Shown here in pieces: positions 55,029 to 63,278 of a stretch of DNA of 64,000 nt. A model generated the notes under the pieces. The model had not been told where the DNA came from, ran no database searches, and saw only the letters and a program-made list of their open reading frames with translations. Every line of letters begins with the position of its first letter. Position 1 is the stretch's first letter. The DNA comes from Mucilaginibacter xinganensis (GTDB lineage: Bacteria; Bacteroidota; Bacteroidia; Sphingobacteriales; Sphingobacteriaceae): positions 2,232,001 to 2,296,000 of the forward strand of contig NZ_CP022743.1 in NCBI RefSeq assembly GCF_002257585.1. The letters are read 5' to 3'. Position numbers and translations under genes: made by a program.

Positions 55029-56402
55029 ATGAAAAAATCAATTTCAATTTTTGCTGCAATAATTATAGCTTACATTTTAACAGCCCCGGTAATAGCGGCA
55101 GCGCAAAGCACGCCAGGTTTATTTGACGGTAAAACACTGAAAGGCTGGAAACGCATGGCCGGAACAGCCGATTATAAAGTTGAAAACGGGGCAATTGTTG
55201 GCACAACGGTGTTGAACTCCGGGAATACATTTCTGGTAACTGAAAAAGAATACGGCGATTTTATTTTGGAGCTGGATACCAAAATTGAAAGCACATTAAG
55301 TAATTCGGGCGTTCAAACCCGAAGCCATTACGACCCTGCCGGTAATAATGGAAAGGGTAAAGTTTACGGCAGGCAATTCGAAATTGATCCGTCGGATCGC
55401 AAATGGTCTGGCGGGATTTACGACGAAGGCCGCCGGGATTGGCTGTACCCGCTTGATCTGCATGCAAAAGCTAAGGATGTTTTTAAAGTAGGCGAGTATA
55501 ATCATGTCAGAATTGAATGTATAGGGAATGAAATGCGCACCTGGATAAACGGCGTTGCAATAGCTGATGTAGTTGACACGGTGGACAGCAAGGGCTTTAT
55601 AGGGCTCCAGGTGCATGCAGTAAGTAAAGAAGAGCAGGCTGGTAAAAAGGTTTACTTTAAAAACCTCCGGATCCAAACGAAAAACCTGAAGCGGGCGCTT
55701 TTTCCAAAAGATATTTACACAGTGAATTTATTTCCTAACTCACTTTCTGCAAGTGAAAAGGCGGGTGGATGGAAACTGTTATATGACGGGCACACCGCCA
55801 ATGGATGGCGCGGGGCAACGCTTACTGCTTTTCCCGCCCATGGCTGGGAATACAGCAATGGTGTGATGCATGTTTTACCATCGGCCGGAAAAGAAGAATC
55901 AGGCGGCGGCGATGTGGTTACAGATGATCTTTACGGTGCTTTTGACCTGTCGTTTGAATTTAAACTCACGCCGGGAGCAAACAGCGGGGTAAAATATTTT
56001 GTAACCCTGTCTGAACAAACCAAAGGCTCGGCAATTGGTTTGGAGTACCAGGTATTAGATGATAAGCTGCACCCTGATGCCAAACTTGGGCGCGACGGCG
56101 ACCGTACCTTATCATCATTATATGATCTTATTCCCGCCAAAAAACAAGAAAGGTTTGTGCATCCCATTGGTGCATGGAATACCGGCCGTGTAGTTGTGTA
56201 TCCCAATAACCATGTTGAACATTATCTAAACGGGGTAAAAGTGCTTGAATACGATAGAGGATCAGATGAATTTCGCAAACTGGTTGCTATCAGTAAATAC
56301 GTGGTATGGAAAAATTTTGGAGAAGCTAAAGAAGGACATTTGCTGTTGCAGGATCACGGCAACGAGGTGTTTTTTAGAAGTATAAAAGTAAAACGGCTGT
56401 AG
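55029..56402 (+). CDS. Exported protein with two DUF1080 domains
   Basis: 457 aa from ATG 55029, with a signal peptide (MKKSISIFAAIIIAYILTAPVIAAAQ). Each half is a concanavalin-like DUF1080 (3-keto-disaccharide hydrolase) domain: LFDGKTLKGWKRMAG, YGDFILELDTKIESTLSNSGVQTR in the first, and LYDGHTANGWRGATL, YGAFDLSFEFKLTPGANSGVKYFVT in the second. Recent studies of DUF1080 proteins link them to 3-keto-glycoside cleavage following oxidation by partner Gfo/Idh/MocA enzymes. The gene directly follows such an oxidoreductase, which supports that pairing. The two halves may bind different faces. Confidence 0.9.
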   Translation: MKKSISIFAAIIIAYILTAPVIAAAQSTPGLFDGKTLKGWKRMAGTADYKVENGAIVGTTVLNSGNTFLVTEKEYGDFILELDTKIESTLSNSGVQTRSHYDPAGNNGKGKVYGRQFEIDPSDRKWSGGIYDEGRRDWLYPLDLHAKAKDVFKVGEYNHVRIECIGNEMRTWINGVAIADVVDTVDSKGFIGLQVHAVSKEEQAGKKVYFKNLRIQTKNLKRALFPKDIYTVNLFPNSLSASEKAGGWKLLYDGHTANGWRGATLTAFPAHGWEYSNGVMHVLPSAGKEESGGGDVVTDDLYGAFDLSFEFKLTPGANSGVKYFVTLSEQTKGSAIGLEYQVLDDKLHPDAKLGRDGDRTLSSLYDLIPAKKQERFVHPIGAWNTGRVVVYPNNHVEHYLNGVKVLEYDRGSDEFRKLVAISKYVVWKNFGEAKEGHLLLQDHGNEVFFRSIKVKRL

Positions 56403-56405
56403 GTT

Positions 56406-56441
56406 ATTGTCTGAGCCCGGGTTTAACCGGGTTCAGACAAT
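56406..56441. terminator. Bidirectional terminator holding the cydB stop
   Basis: A 15-base stem with one G-T pair (ATTGTCTGAGCCCGG with CCGGGTTCAGACAAT) and a 6-base loop. The last codons and TGA stop of cydB lie inside one arm. It separates the DUF1080 gene from cydB. Confidence 0.85.
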
Positions 56442-57446
56442 TTCGCTTTTCTTTTGAAAACTATAATATAAATAAAATAGCGAAGGCAGGATCACCAGGC
56501 TGCCAAGTAAAAGTGCCAGGCCCAAAACCTGTATGGTTTTTTCTGTTGCGTGATAAGCAAAAATGGACAGGTTTTGTCCGCCTTTAATCATTACCATGTA
56601 GGGGAAGTGCATGTATCCTACAGCCAAAAGGATCATGGTGACCTGGAAGCCGGCACCAATCCGGATTATTTTTCGTTTCCCTTTATTGATCAATATCCAT
56701 GATGCAATTAAAGAAAGAGATGCGGCAATTACAGCGGTTAAACTAACAGGATTATTAAAGATCCAATGGGCCATGCCAATATGCTCCAATTCGGCAGCTA
56801 AAAACACCATGCCGCCAAAAATTACCGCTGCTATATTCATCATTCGTGCTTTCACGATAAAGCGCCTTACATCTTTTTCGTTATCAGCTTCGCCAATTAA
56901 ATAAATTGCCGCAAGATACCCGCTAAGTGCTACGGTAAAAAGGCCAACAGTTACCGAGAACCAATTTAGCCAGCTAAAAATATATGCAGATGAGAAATCA
57001 GTTGCATGAAGATCAATTTTGCGGGAGATTACGCTGCCTGCTATTATGCCAAGGAACAAAGGGGTGATGAAGCTGGAATTAACGAATACCTTGTTATAAA
57101 TCTTTTGCGTGTTTTCGCCTTTAATAGCATCATAATTTCTGAACGCAAAAGCCGTTCCTCTTGCGGTGATCCCCAGCAACATTATCAATATAGGAATATG
57201 CAGGTAAGTGCACATGGTGCTATAAATGGTAGGGAAAGCCACAAACATTATTACCACGGCTATAATGAGCCACATGTGGTTGGCTTCCCAAATCGGGCCG
57301 ATGGCCTGATAGCTTGTTTTTCGGGTGCGCGACCTGTTTTTTTCAGATGTAAAAAGTTCAATTATTCCCGCACCGAAATCGGCACCGCCGAGCAGGAAAT
57401 ACAGTACAATGGCTAAAAACAGGAAGGTTATTACAACGTATAGCAT
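56433..57446 (-). CDS. cydB: Cytochrome bd oxidase subunit II
   Basis: 337 aa integral membrane protein with about eight helices. LYFLLGGADFGAGIIELFT is the family's N-terminal motif, followed by KTSYQAIGPIWEANHMWLIIAVVIMFVAFPTIYS. The length is shorter than E. coli CydB (379 aa) but common in Bacteroidota. It partners CydA, 10 bases upstream. No cydX-like reading frame was found between cydB and the terminator. Confidence 0.93.
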   Translation of the reverse strand: MLYVVITFLFLAIVLYFLLGGADFGAGIIELFTSEKNRSRTRKTSYQAIGPIWEANHMWLIIAVVIMFVAFPTIYSTMCTYLHIPILIMLLGITARGTAFAFRNYDAIKGENTQKIYNKVFVNSSFITPLFLGIIAGSVISRKIDLHATDFSSAYIFSWLNWFSVTVGLFTVALSGYLAAIYLIGEADNEKDVRRFIVKARMMNIAAVIFGGMVFLAAELEHIGMAHWIFNNPVSLTAVIAASLSLIASWILINKGKRKIIRIGAGFQVTMILLAVGYMHFPYMVMIKGGQNLSIFAYHATEKTIQVLGLALLLGSLVILPSLFYLYYSFQKKSEIV

Positions 57447-57456
57447 AAGCTTTAAA

Positions 57457-58764
57457 TTAGCGGTCGTACAATTCAGGAACCATTTTAATCTGGCGTTTTA
57501 ACAGCATTATAACGGCAATACTTAATATCAGATAAACTACCGTAAATAAGTAAAACGAATAATGAATGCCCGGCATAGGGGTAACCGCTTCGCTGGTGCG
57601 CATTACGCCCTGAATTATCCAGGGTTGCCTGCCTACTTCTGTAACTGTCCAGCCTGCTTCAACAGCAATAAACCCAAATGGGGTATAAAGGATAAAGAGG
57701 GCCAAAAACCATTTTTTTGAAAACCAGCTGCGCTTTTTCCATAAGGCCACAAAATATAGGATGCCGATAAGCATCATCGCCGAGCCGATAGCTATCATTA
57801 TCTCAAAAGCTATATGCGTAACGGTAACAGGTGGCTGATCTTTTACGGGGATGGTATCCAGCGCCTTTACAGGTTGTTTAAAGTTGTCATAAACCAGGAA
57901 ACTAAGCAGCCCCGGGATCTCTATGCCATAGTTGACTTTTTTATTTGCCGTATCCGGAATACCACCTATGGTTAGTGGCGAATAGTCCTGCGTATGAAAA
58001 TAAGCCTCCATAGCTGCCAGTTTAGCCGGTTGCTTTTCTGCTGCATTTTTTGCTGATAAGTCGCCGCTGAACGGTTGCAATATAGCCGCCACAGCGCCAA
58101 ATACGATGGCGATTTTAAAGGCTTTGGTATGAAAATTAACATTTTGTTTTTTTCCTATCATTAAAGCATGAATTCCGGCTACAGCAAATCCTGTTGCTGA
58201 AAATGCAGCGATGGTCATGTGTAAAGATTCAGAAAACCATGAGCCATTAAACATCGCTTTTATGGGGTCGATATTAAGATATTGCCCGTTGATATAATCA
58301 AAACCCGAGGGGCTGTTCATCCATGAATTTGCAGATACCACTAAAATTCCTGACGCTATCCCGCTTATACCAACCATTACGCCGGTACCCCAATGGAACC
58401 ACTTATTAAATTTGTTCCACCCGTAAAGAAAAAATCCCAGTGCAATAGCTTCTATAAAAAATGCCACCCCCTCCAACGAAAAAGGCATCCCGAATATGGG
58501 CCCTGCATGTTCCATAAACTTAGGCCACAATAAACCCAGTTCGAAAGACAGAATAGTACCCGAAACAGCCCCGGTGGCGAAAAATATTGCAACGCCCTTA
58601 CTCCATGCCTGGGTTATGTTTTTATAAACCGGTTCCCCGGTTTTTATCCATTTATAATGCGATATAGCCATAAACACCGGCATCACCATACCGATACAGG
58701 AGTATATGATATGAAAGCCCAATGATATGGCCATTTGCGACCGTGCAGCTATAAAATCGTCCAT
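57457..58764 (-). CDS. cydA: Cytochrome bd oxidase subunit I
   Basis: 435 aa quinol oxidase subunit that binds all three haems. H18 in LGFHIIYSCIGM is the distal haem ligand; HMTIAAFSATGFAVAGIHA contains the second His. GWTVTEVGRQPWIIQGVMRT is the diagnostic GRQPW motif. The Q-loop is short, as in the S-type. The operon also holds two YeeE/YedE genes upstream (14 bases to the nearest), an arrangement that recurs in Bacteroidota. Terminal oxidase with high affinity for oxygen, used in microaerobic or sulfide stress. Confidence 0.93.
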   Translation of the reverse strand: MDDFIAARSQMAISLGFHIIYSCIGMVMPVFMAISHYKWIKTGEPVYKNITQAWSKGVAIFFATGAVSGTILSFELGLLWPKFMEHAGPIFGMPFSLEGVAFFIEAIALGFFLYGWNKFNKWFHWGTGVMVGISGIASGILVVSANSWMNSPSGFDYINGQYLNIDPIKAMFNGSWFSESLHMTIAAFSATGFAVAGIHALMIGKKQNVNFHTKAFKIAIVFGAVAAILQPFSGDLSAKNAAEKQPAKLAAMEAYFHTQDYSPLTIGGIPDTANKKVNYGIEIPGLLSFLVYDNFKQPVKALDTIPVKDQPPVTVTHIAFEIMIAIGSAMMLIGILYFVALWKKRSWFSKKWFLALFILYTPFGFIAVEAGWTVTEVGRQPWIIQGVMRTSEAVTPMPGIHYSFYLFTVVYLILSIAVIMLLKRQIKMVPELYDR

Positions 58765-58777
58765 AGTATTTCAATAA

Positions 58778-59191
58778 TTAATGAGGCAGCTTTTCGTGAA
58801 GCAAACCATAAACCCAGGTGCCCGCCACCGCACTTAATAACGTAATAATGGTTACCAGGTAACCGCTGCCAATTTGGGCAAAAAGCGGGCCGGGGCAGGC
58901 ACCCGTAATCGCCCAGCCTAATCCAAATATCAGCCCGCCATACACGTTGCCCCACTGGAATTTTTTTGTTGGAATAACTATAGTTTCTCCGCTTATGGTT
59001 TTGAGTTTGAAGTACCTGATAGTTAAAACGGAAATACATCCCACCACAATAGCGCTCCCAATAATTCCGTACATGTGAAAGGCCTGGAACCTGAACATTT
59101 CCTGAATGCGGAACCAGGAGATCACTTCAGATTTAACCAATACAATACCAAACAATAGCCCGGTTACTAAATATTTTAGGTTGCGCATCAT
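58778..59191 (-). CDS. YeeE/YedE-family sulfur transporter, second half
   Basis: 137 aa from ATG 59191, with four helices: LVTGLLFGIVLVKSEVISWFRI, FHMYGIIGSAIVVGCISVL, VYGGLIFGLGWAITGACPGPLFAQIG and TIITLLSAVAGTWVYGLL. The GACPGP motif is the conserved Cys site of the DUF395 (sulf_transp) family. The start overlaps the stop of the upstream gene by four bases (ATGA). Together with it, this forms the two-gene version of the YeeE/TsuA fold, which moves thiosulfate or other sulfur species (known for TsuA). Confidence 0.9.
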   Translation of the reverse strand: MMRNLKYLVTGLLFGIVLVKSEVISWFRIQEMFRFQAFHMYGIIGSAIVVGCISVLTIRYFKLKTISGETIVIPTKKFQWGNVYGGLIFGLGWAITGACPGPLFAQIGSGYLVTIITLLSAVAGTWVYGLLHEKLPH

Positions 59192-59748
59192 AACGTAATT
59201 AACCAGGGTAAAATAAACCATGTCATCACAAAGCCGCCTATCATAAAGCAGCAGGTGGCAACCAGAGAAGGCCATTGAAATGTCGAGATCCCCATTATGG
59301 AGTGTCCTGAAGTACAGCCATCGGCGTAACGCGTTCCAAAGCCAACCAGGAAACCGCCGGCAACCATAAAAATAATCCCCCTTGTTGTTAGTAATTGCTG
59401 AAAGCTAAACACATCCTGTGGCAGCAGTCCTTTAAAATCTTTTATCCCCTGTTGTTTCAATAAGGTTTCGGTTTCCGGGTTGATTTTAACAGGATGTTGC
59501 CCTCCCATAAACTGCACGGCTATAAAGCCTCCTGTTACTATACCCGCCACAAAAAATAAATTCCACAAGCTGGCCTTCCAGTCGTACTTAAAAAAGGAGA
59601 TATCAGCAGGAAAGCAAATAGCACAAATGTGTTTTAGTGAAGATGATATGCCAAACGGCTTATTTCCTGCAAATAATAAGGCAGGCACCATTAGGCCTAT
59701 TAAAGGGCCTGAAACATACCAGGGCCAGGGCTGTTTTAAAAAGTCCAT
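59188..59748 (-). CDS. YeeE/YedE-family sulfur transporter, first half
   Basis: 186 aa membrane protein. PWPWYVSGPLIGLMVPALLFAG, WNLFFVAGIVTGGFIAVQFMGG, IIFMVAGGFLVGFGTRYADGCTSGHSIMG and SLVATCCFMIGGFVMTWFI are the helices; the motif GFGTRYADGCTSGHS is the family's Cys-containing signature. The middle ~50 residues (KINPETETLLKQQGIKDFKG) are hydrophilic, periplasmic or cytoplasmic. It is the first gene of the operon with cydA and cydB. Upstream, TATATTTG (59781-59774) may be its promoter. Confidence 0.9.
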   Translation of the reverse strand: MDFLKQPWPWYVSGPLIGLMVPALLFAGNKPFGISSSLKHICAICFPADISFFKYDWKASLWNLFFVAGIVTGGFIAVQFMGGQHPVKINPETETLLKQQGIKDFKGLLPQDVFSFQQLLTTRGIIFMVAGGFLVGFGTRYADGCTSGHSIMGISTFQWPSLVATCCFMIGGFVMTWFILPWLITL

Positions 59749-59773
59749 TTATTAATTACAAAAGGGTGTTGTG

Positions 59774-59798
59774 CAAATATACCGATAACTAAAACCAA
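59774..59798 (-). promoter_or_regulatory. Probable promoter of the YeeE-CydAB operon
   Basis: On the minus strand TTG (59798-59796), 14 bases and TATATTTG (59781-59774). The spacing is shorter than usual. Confidence 0.45.
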
Positions 59799-59944
59799 CC
59801 GTTATCTTGTAAAAAAATGATTGCTAAATAGAATATTTCTAAATATTAACCATAATAGTAATATCCTGAAAAAAATATTGCATTCTTAAAGAAAAAATTA
59901 TATACATTAGTAGCGAATTATAAACCATAATTATACCTGATTAA

Positions 59945-60496
59945 TTGAAACGGATAGTTGCCATAGCATTATTGTGCGTTCACCTGTTTACCATAGGGGG
60001 ATATTCGCTGCTGTTTCAATATTATATTCACAAATCAGATGTACAGATGGTGAAAGAGATTTTTGATAATAAGATAAACAACGCAAAGCTTATTGAGATC
60101 AAGATCCCGGTTAATATGCCTACCGTACAGGACTGGACAGAATATGAAGTAATCCAGGGCCAGATCCAGCTAAAGGATGCCTACTATAACTATGTAAGGC
60201 TAAAAATGACCCACGATACCATGTATTTTGTGTGTATCCCCAATACTGTTAAAACGCATCTTGTGAAAGCAAATGTTATTACTGCTAACCAGATCAATGA
60301 TGTGCCGCTAACAAAGAAAGGGCACGATGCATCTTTCAAAAAAGTTAACACCCTGAGTGATTATAATATCCAGGCGTTTAAATATCATTACGATGAATTT
60401 GAAACGCAACTTAAACCTAATGACAAATCTGTATCTGTTCAATTAAACAGTCCCTTTATTGACTCTCCGGGTAAACCACCCAATTTTATCAGTTAA
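59945..60496 (+). CDS. Hypothetical exported or anchored 183 aa protein
   Basis: Begins at TTG 59945 with a hydrophobic N-terminus (KRIVAIALLCVHLFTIGGYSLLFQYYI), a signal anchor or peptide. The rest is beta-rich with no Cys cluster: AKLIEIKIPVNMPTVQDWTEYEVIQGQIQLKDAYYNYVRLKMTHDTMYFVCIPN. The C-terminus is rich in Pro, Ser and Asn. I do not recognise a family, but similar proteins are found near metal or copper genes in Bacteroidota. The gene is monocistronic by context; the downstream 226 bases to 60722 show nothing clear. Confidence 0.6.
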   Translation: MKRIVAIALLCVHLFTIGGYSLLFQYYIHKSDVQMVKEIFDNKINNAKLIEIKIPVNMPTVQDWTEYEVIQGQIQLKDAYYNYVRLKMTHDTMYFVCIPNTVKTHLVKANVITANQINDVPLTKKGHDASFKKVNTLSDYNIQAFKYHYDEFETQLKPNDKSVSVQLNSPFIDSPGKPPNFIS

Positions 60497-60722
60497 AAAA
60501 CTGCTTATAATAATTCTTTGTGCGGTCTTTGAAAGTAAGGCCTTTAATTCAATTTGTTTATAGGTAATAACATTGCGTGTGCTTTGGCATACCGTATGAT
60601 TTTCTACAGCTTTTTGAACCAGAGTTTGCAGCGGTTTTCGCCATTCTAATGTTAATATTTTAAGGCAATTAACCCGTCAGGGCACTTTTAACATTTTCAA
60701 CCTTTATTCTTTAACTATAACC

Positions 60723-61664
60723 ATGATTAAATCTTTACCTCTGTATTTTTACAGGTATTGTTTGGTGGCTTGCGGCTTGTTTTTTCTTTCGGAAACAGCT
60801 CAAGCACAAACAGATGCCGATGCACTAATGATCCCCAAAAATTACTTCTGTACAGGTGTTGTTTACACCCACAGCGACTGGAAAAACTATTGGGAGGGAA
60901 CTTTTAAACGCGACAACGCCAACATAGGCACCTTATCAACCAATTCATTTATGGTTGTAGGTAATTATGGACTGACTAACAAACTTGACATCCTGGCAAT
61001 GGCGCCTTATGTTAAAACTAATGCTTCGCAGGGAACGCTTAAGGGGCAAAGTGGCGTACAGGATCTTACCGTGGCTTTAAAGTACCTGGCTTTTACCAGT
61101 GAAATTGGCAAGGGGATTTTCAGTATCCATGCCATTGCCGAAGGGTCCGTTCCGTTAACCAATTATGAGCCTGATTTTTTACCGGTATCAATTGGTTTAC
61201 ACAGTAAGTCGGTATCGCTTCGCGGCCTTTTGAACTATCAAACAGGGCGCTTTTTTGTTGCGGGTGCAGGTCAGTACGTTTTACGCAGCAATATAACCAT
61301 CGACAGGAATTCTTATTACACAGATCATTTGATTTATAGTAACGAGGTGAATATGCCCAATGTATCTAATCTTTTGTTTAGTGCAGGGTATCGCAGCCTG
61401 CAACTAAATATCGAAGGTATTGTTTCCCAAACCACCACGCAGGGCGGATTTGATATCCGAAAAAACGATATGCCTTTCCCAGGCAATAAAATGAACATGA
61501 CCACAGTTGGCGGGCTGGCAAAATACAGCTTCCAGGATTTAACAGGGTTTGAACTTACCGTTGGCGGTAATTACGTTGTAAGGGGCCGGAATGTGGGTCA
61601 GAGCACTAGCCTGTTTGCTGCAGTATATTATATCCTTGATTTTAATAAAAAAACAAAAAACTAA
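60723..61664 (+). CDS. Outer membrane beta-barrel protein
   Basis: 313 aa with a signal peptide (~1-28, ending ETAQAQ). The remainder shows alternating hydrophobic beta strands with short turns (SFMVVGNYGLTNKLDILAMAPYVKT, AVYYILDFNKKTKN at the end), of the kind in MetA-like/phenol-degradation barrel proteins (PF13557 type). It is followed after three bases by a PAP2 lipoprotein gene, so the two form one operon. Function unknown; a transport or surface role is inferred. Confidence 0.8.
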   Translation: MIKSLPLYFYRYCLVACGLFFLSETAQAQTDADALMIPKNYFCTGVVYTHSDWKNYWEGTFKRDNANIGTLSTNSFMVVGNYGLTNKLDILAMAPYVKTNASQGTLKGQSGVQDLTVALKYLAFTSEIGKGIFSIHAIAEGSVPLTNYEPDFLPVSIGLHSKSVSLRGLLNYQTGRFFVAGAGQYVLRSNITIDRNSYYTDHLIYSNEVNMPNVSNLLFSAGYRSLQLNIEGIVSQTTTQGGFDIRKNDMPFPGNKMNMTTVGGLAKYSFQDLTGFELTVGGNYVVRGRNVGQSTSLFAAVYYILDFNKKTKN

Positions 61665-61667
61665 GCC

Positions 61668-63224
61668 ATGAAAAAACAAGTACTAAATATAATGCAGCTG
61701 TTATTTTTAACAGCAATAGTTTTTTTAGGTTCGTGTAAAAAGGAAGTAACAGATCGTACTACGCAATACCCTGCGCTAGCGCCCGTGAATATTGACCTGA
61801 ATGCAGACACCTGGAAACCTATACTTGCAAAAGATCCGTCAGCGTTTAACGTGCCTGCGCCGGACGCGACCAATTCGGCAGCTTATACTGCAGATATCAG
61901 CGAAATAAAATCGTACCAGGGCAAATTAACTGATGATCAAAAAGCGATAGTTAAATACTGGAGTGCCGGAGCCGTGTTGCGCTGGAACGAAATTTTGCGC
62001 GACCTCGTTGCAAAGCACAATTTACCTCCATATCAAAATGCTGATGGTACTTATCCTTTTCCGAGTGCCGCTAATCCTTTTGCCTATCCGCAGTTTCCTT
62101 TTTCAAACCCGCCGTATGCAGCACGTGCTTATGCTTATGTGAGCGCCGCACAATATGACGCACTGGTAACTGCTTACCATTACAAAAATATGTATAACCG
62201 GACGGCGCCATATAATTTTGACGCCACCATAACGCCGCTTATCCCCAAATCAGCATTGCCATCGTATCCAAGTGAAGATGCTGTAGTAGCCGGAGCCACC
62301 GTGGAGATAATGAAATTATTGTTCCCGGCCGACGTTGACTACATTACACAGAAAGCGGCTGATGAAAAACTGTACCGCATAATGGCCGGCGCCAACGTAC
62401 GGGGTGAGGTTACCGCAGGCGAGGCTTTAGGTGTTAAAGTTGCCGATGTGTTTGTTGCCCGCGCCAAAACTGACCGCGCCGGAAAAGCAATTGGCACACA
62501 GGCATTATGGACTCAATTGCAAACACAAACTGCTGCCAAGGGCGAGCAGTACTGGATTAGCCAGGAATCGCCGCTAAGGCCGCCAATGTTGCCGCTGTTT
62601 GGTAAAGTGATCCCGTTTTTGTTTGACACCACAACAGTAGTAACGTTAAGGCCTGGGCCGCCCAACCCAACAAACTCCGATGCATTTAAGAAAGAAGTTG
62701 CAGAAGTGCTTAACTATAGTCAAAACCCCACCCGCGAACACCAGGCGATAGTTGAATTTTGGGCCGATGGTGTTGGAACCTACACCCCGCCGGGACACTG
62801 GAATGCTATTGCGGCAGATGAATTTGTAAAACAAAATTACAGCGAAGTACGCTGGGCACGGAATTTTGCGCTATTAAATATGGCCGAAATGGATGCCGCA
62901 ATTGTGTGCTGGGATACCAAGTATTTTTACTTTAACCAGCGGCCAACACAGGCTAATCCTAAAATCAAAACCTTAACCGGAATTCCCAATTTTCCTGCTT
63001 ACACATCCGGCCACTCCAATTTTAGTTCGGCAGCAGCCACGGTATTAACTTACCTGCTTCCGGATCGGGGCAATAAATTTAACGATTTGGCAAGTCAGGC
63101 ATCTATTTCCAGGTTATACGGAGCAATCCATTACCGGTCTGACATTGATGCAGGGATGGTTACAGGAACCAAAGTTGGGCAATACGCTGTTCAGCGTGGA
63201 AAGACAGATGGCGCAGGAAACTAA
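61668..63224 (+). CDS. PAP2-superfamily lipoprotein (vanadium haloperoxidase-like)
   Basis: 518 aa with a lipoprotein signal (FLGSC, Cys at ~23; the following K-K-E-V-T-D suggests surface retention). All three PAP2 motifs are complete: K-x6-RP in KYFYFNQRP, the PSGH-like TSGHSNFSSAA and SR-x5-H-x3-D in SRLYGAIHYRSD. Length and sequence fit the vanadium-dependent haloperoxidase-like group of Bacteroidota. Either phosphatase or haloperoxidase activity is possible. It lies between two beta-barrel genes. Confidence 0.9.
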   Translation: MKKQVLNIMQLLFLTAIVFLGSCKKEVTDRTTQYPALAPVNIDLNADTWKPILAKDPSAFNVPAPDATNSAAYTADISEIKSYQGKLTDDQKAIVKYWSAGAVLRWNEILRDLVAKHNLPPYQNADGTYPFPSAANPFAYPQFPFSNPPYAARAYAYVSAAQYDALVTAYHYKNMYNRTAPYNFDATITPLIPKSALPSYPSEDAVVAGATVEIMKLLFPADVDYITQKAADEKLYRIMAGANVRGEVTAGEALGVKVADVFVARAKTDRAGKAIGTQALWTQLQTQTAAKGEQYWISQESPLRPPMLPLFGKVIPFLFDTTTVVTLRPGPPNPTNSDAFKKEVAEVLNYSQNPTREHQAIVEFWADGVGTYTPPGHWNAIAADEFVKQNYSEVRWARNFALLNMAEMDAAIVCWDTKYFYFNQRPTQANPKIKTLTGIPNFPAYTSGHSNFSSAAATVLTYLLPDRGNKFNDLASQASISRLYGAIHYRSDIDAGMVTGTKVGQYAVQRGKTDGAGN

Positions 63225-63278
63225 CCGATTTTATTAAAAACTATTAACCAATTAAAACCACGTTCGAAATACCAGATT

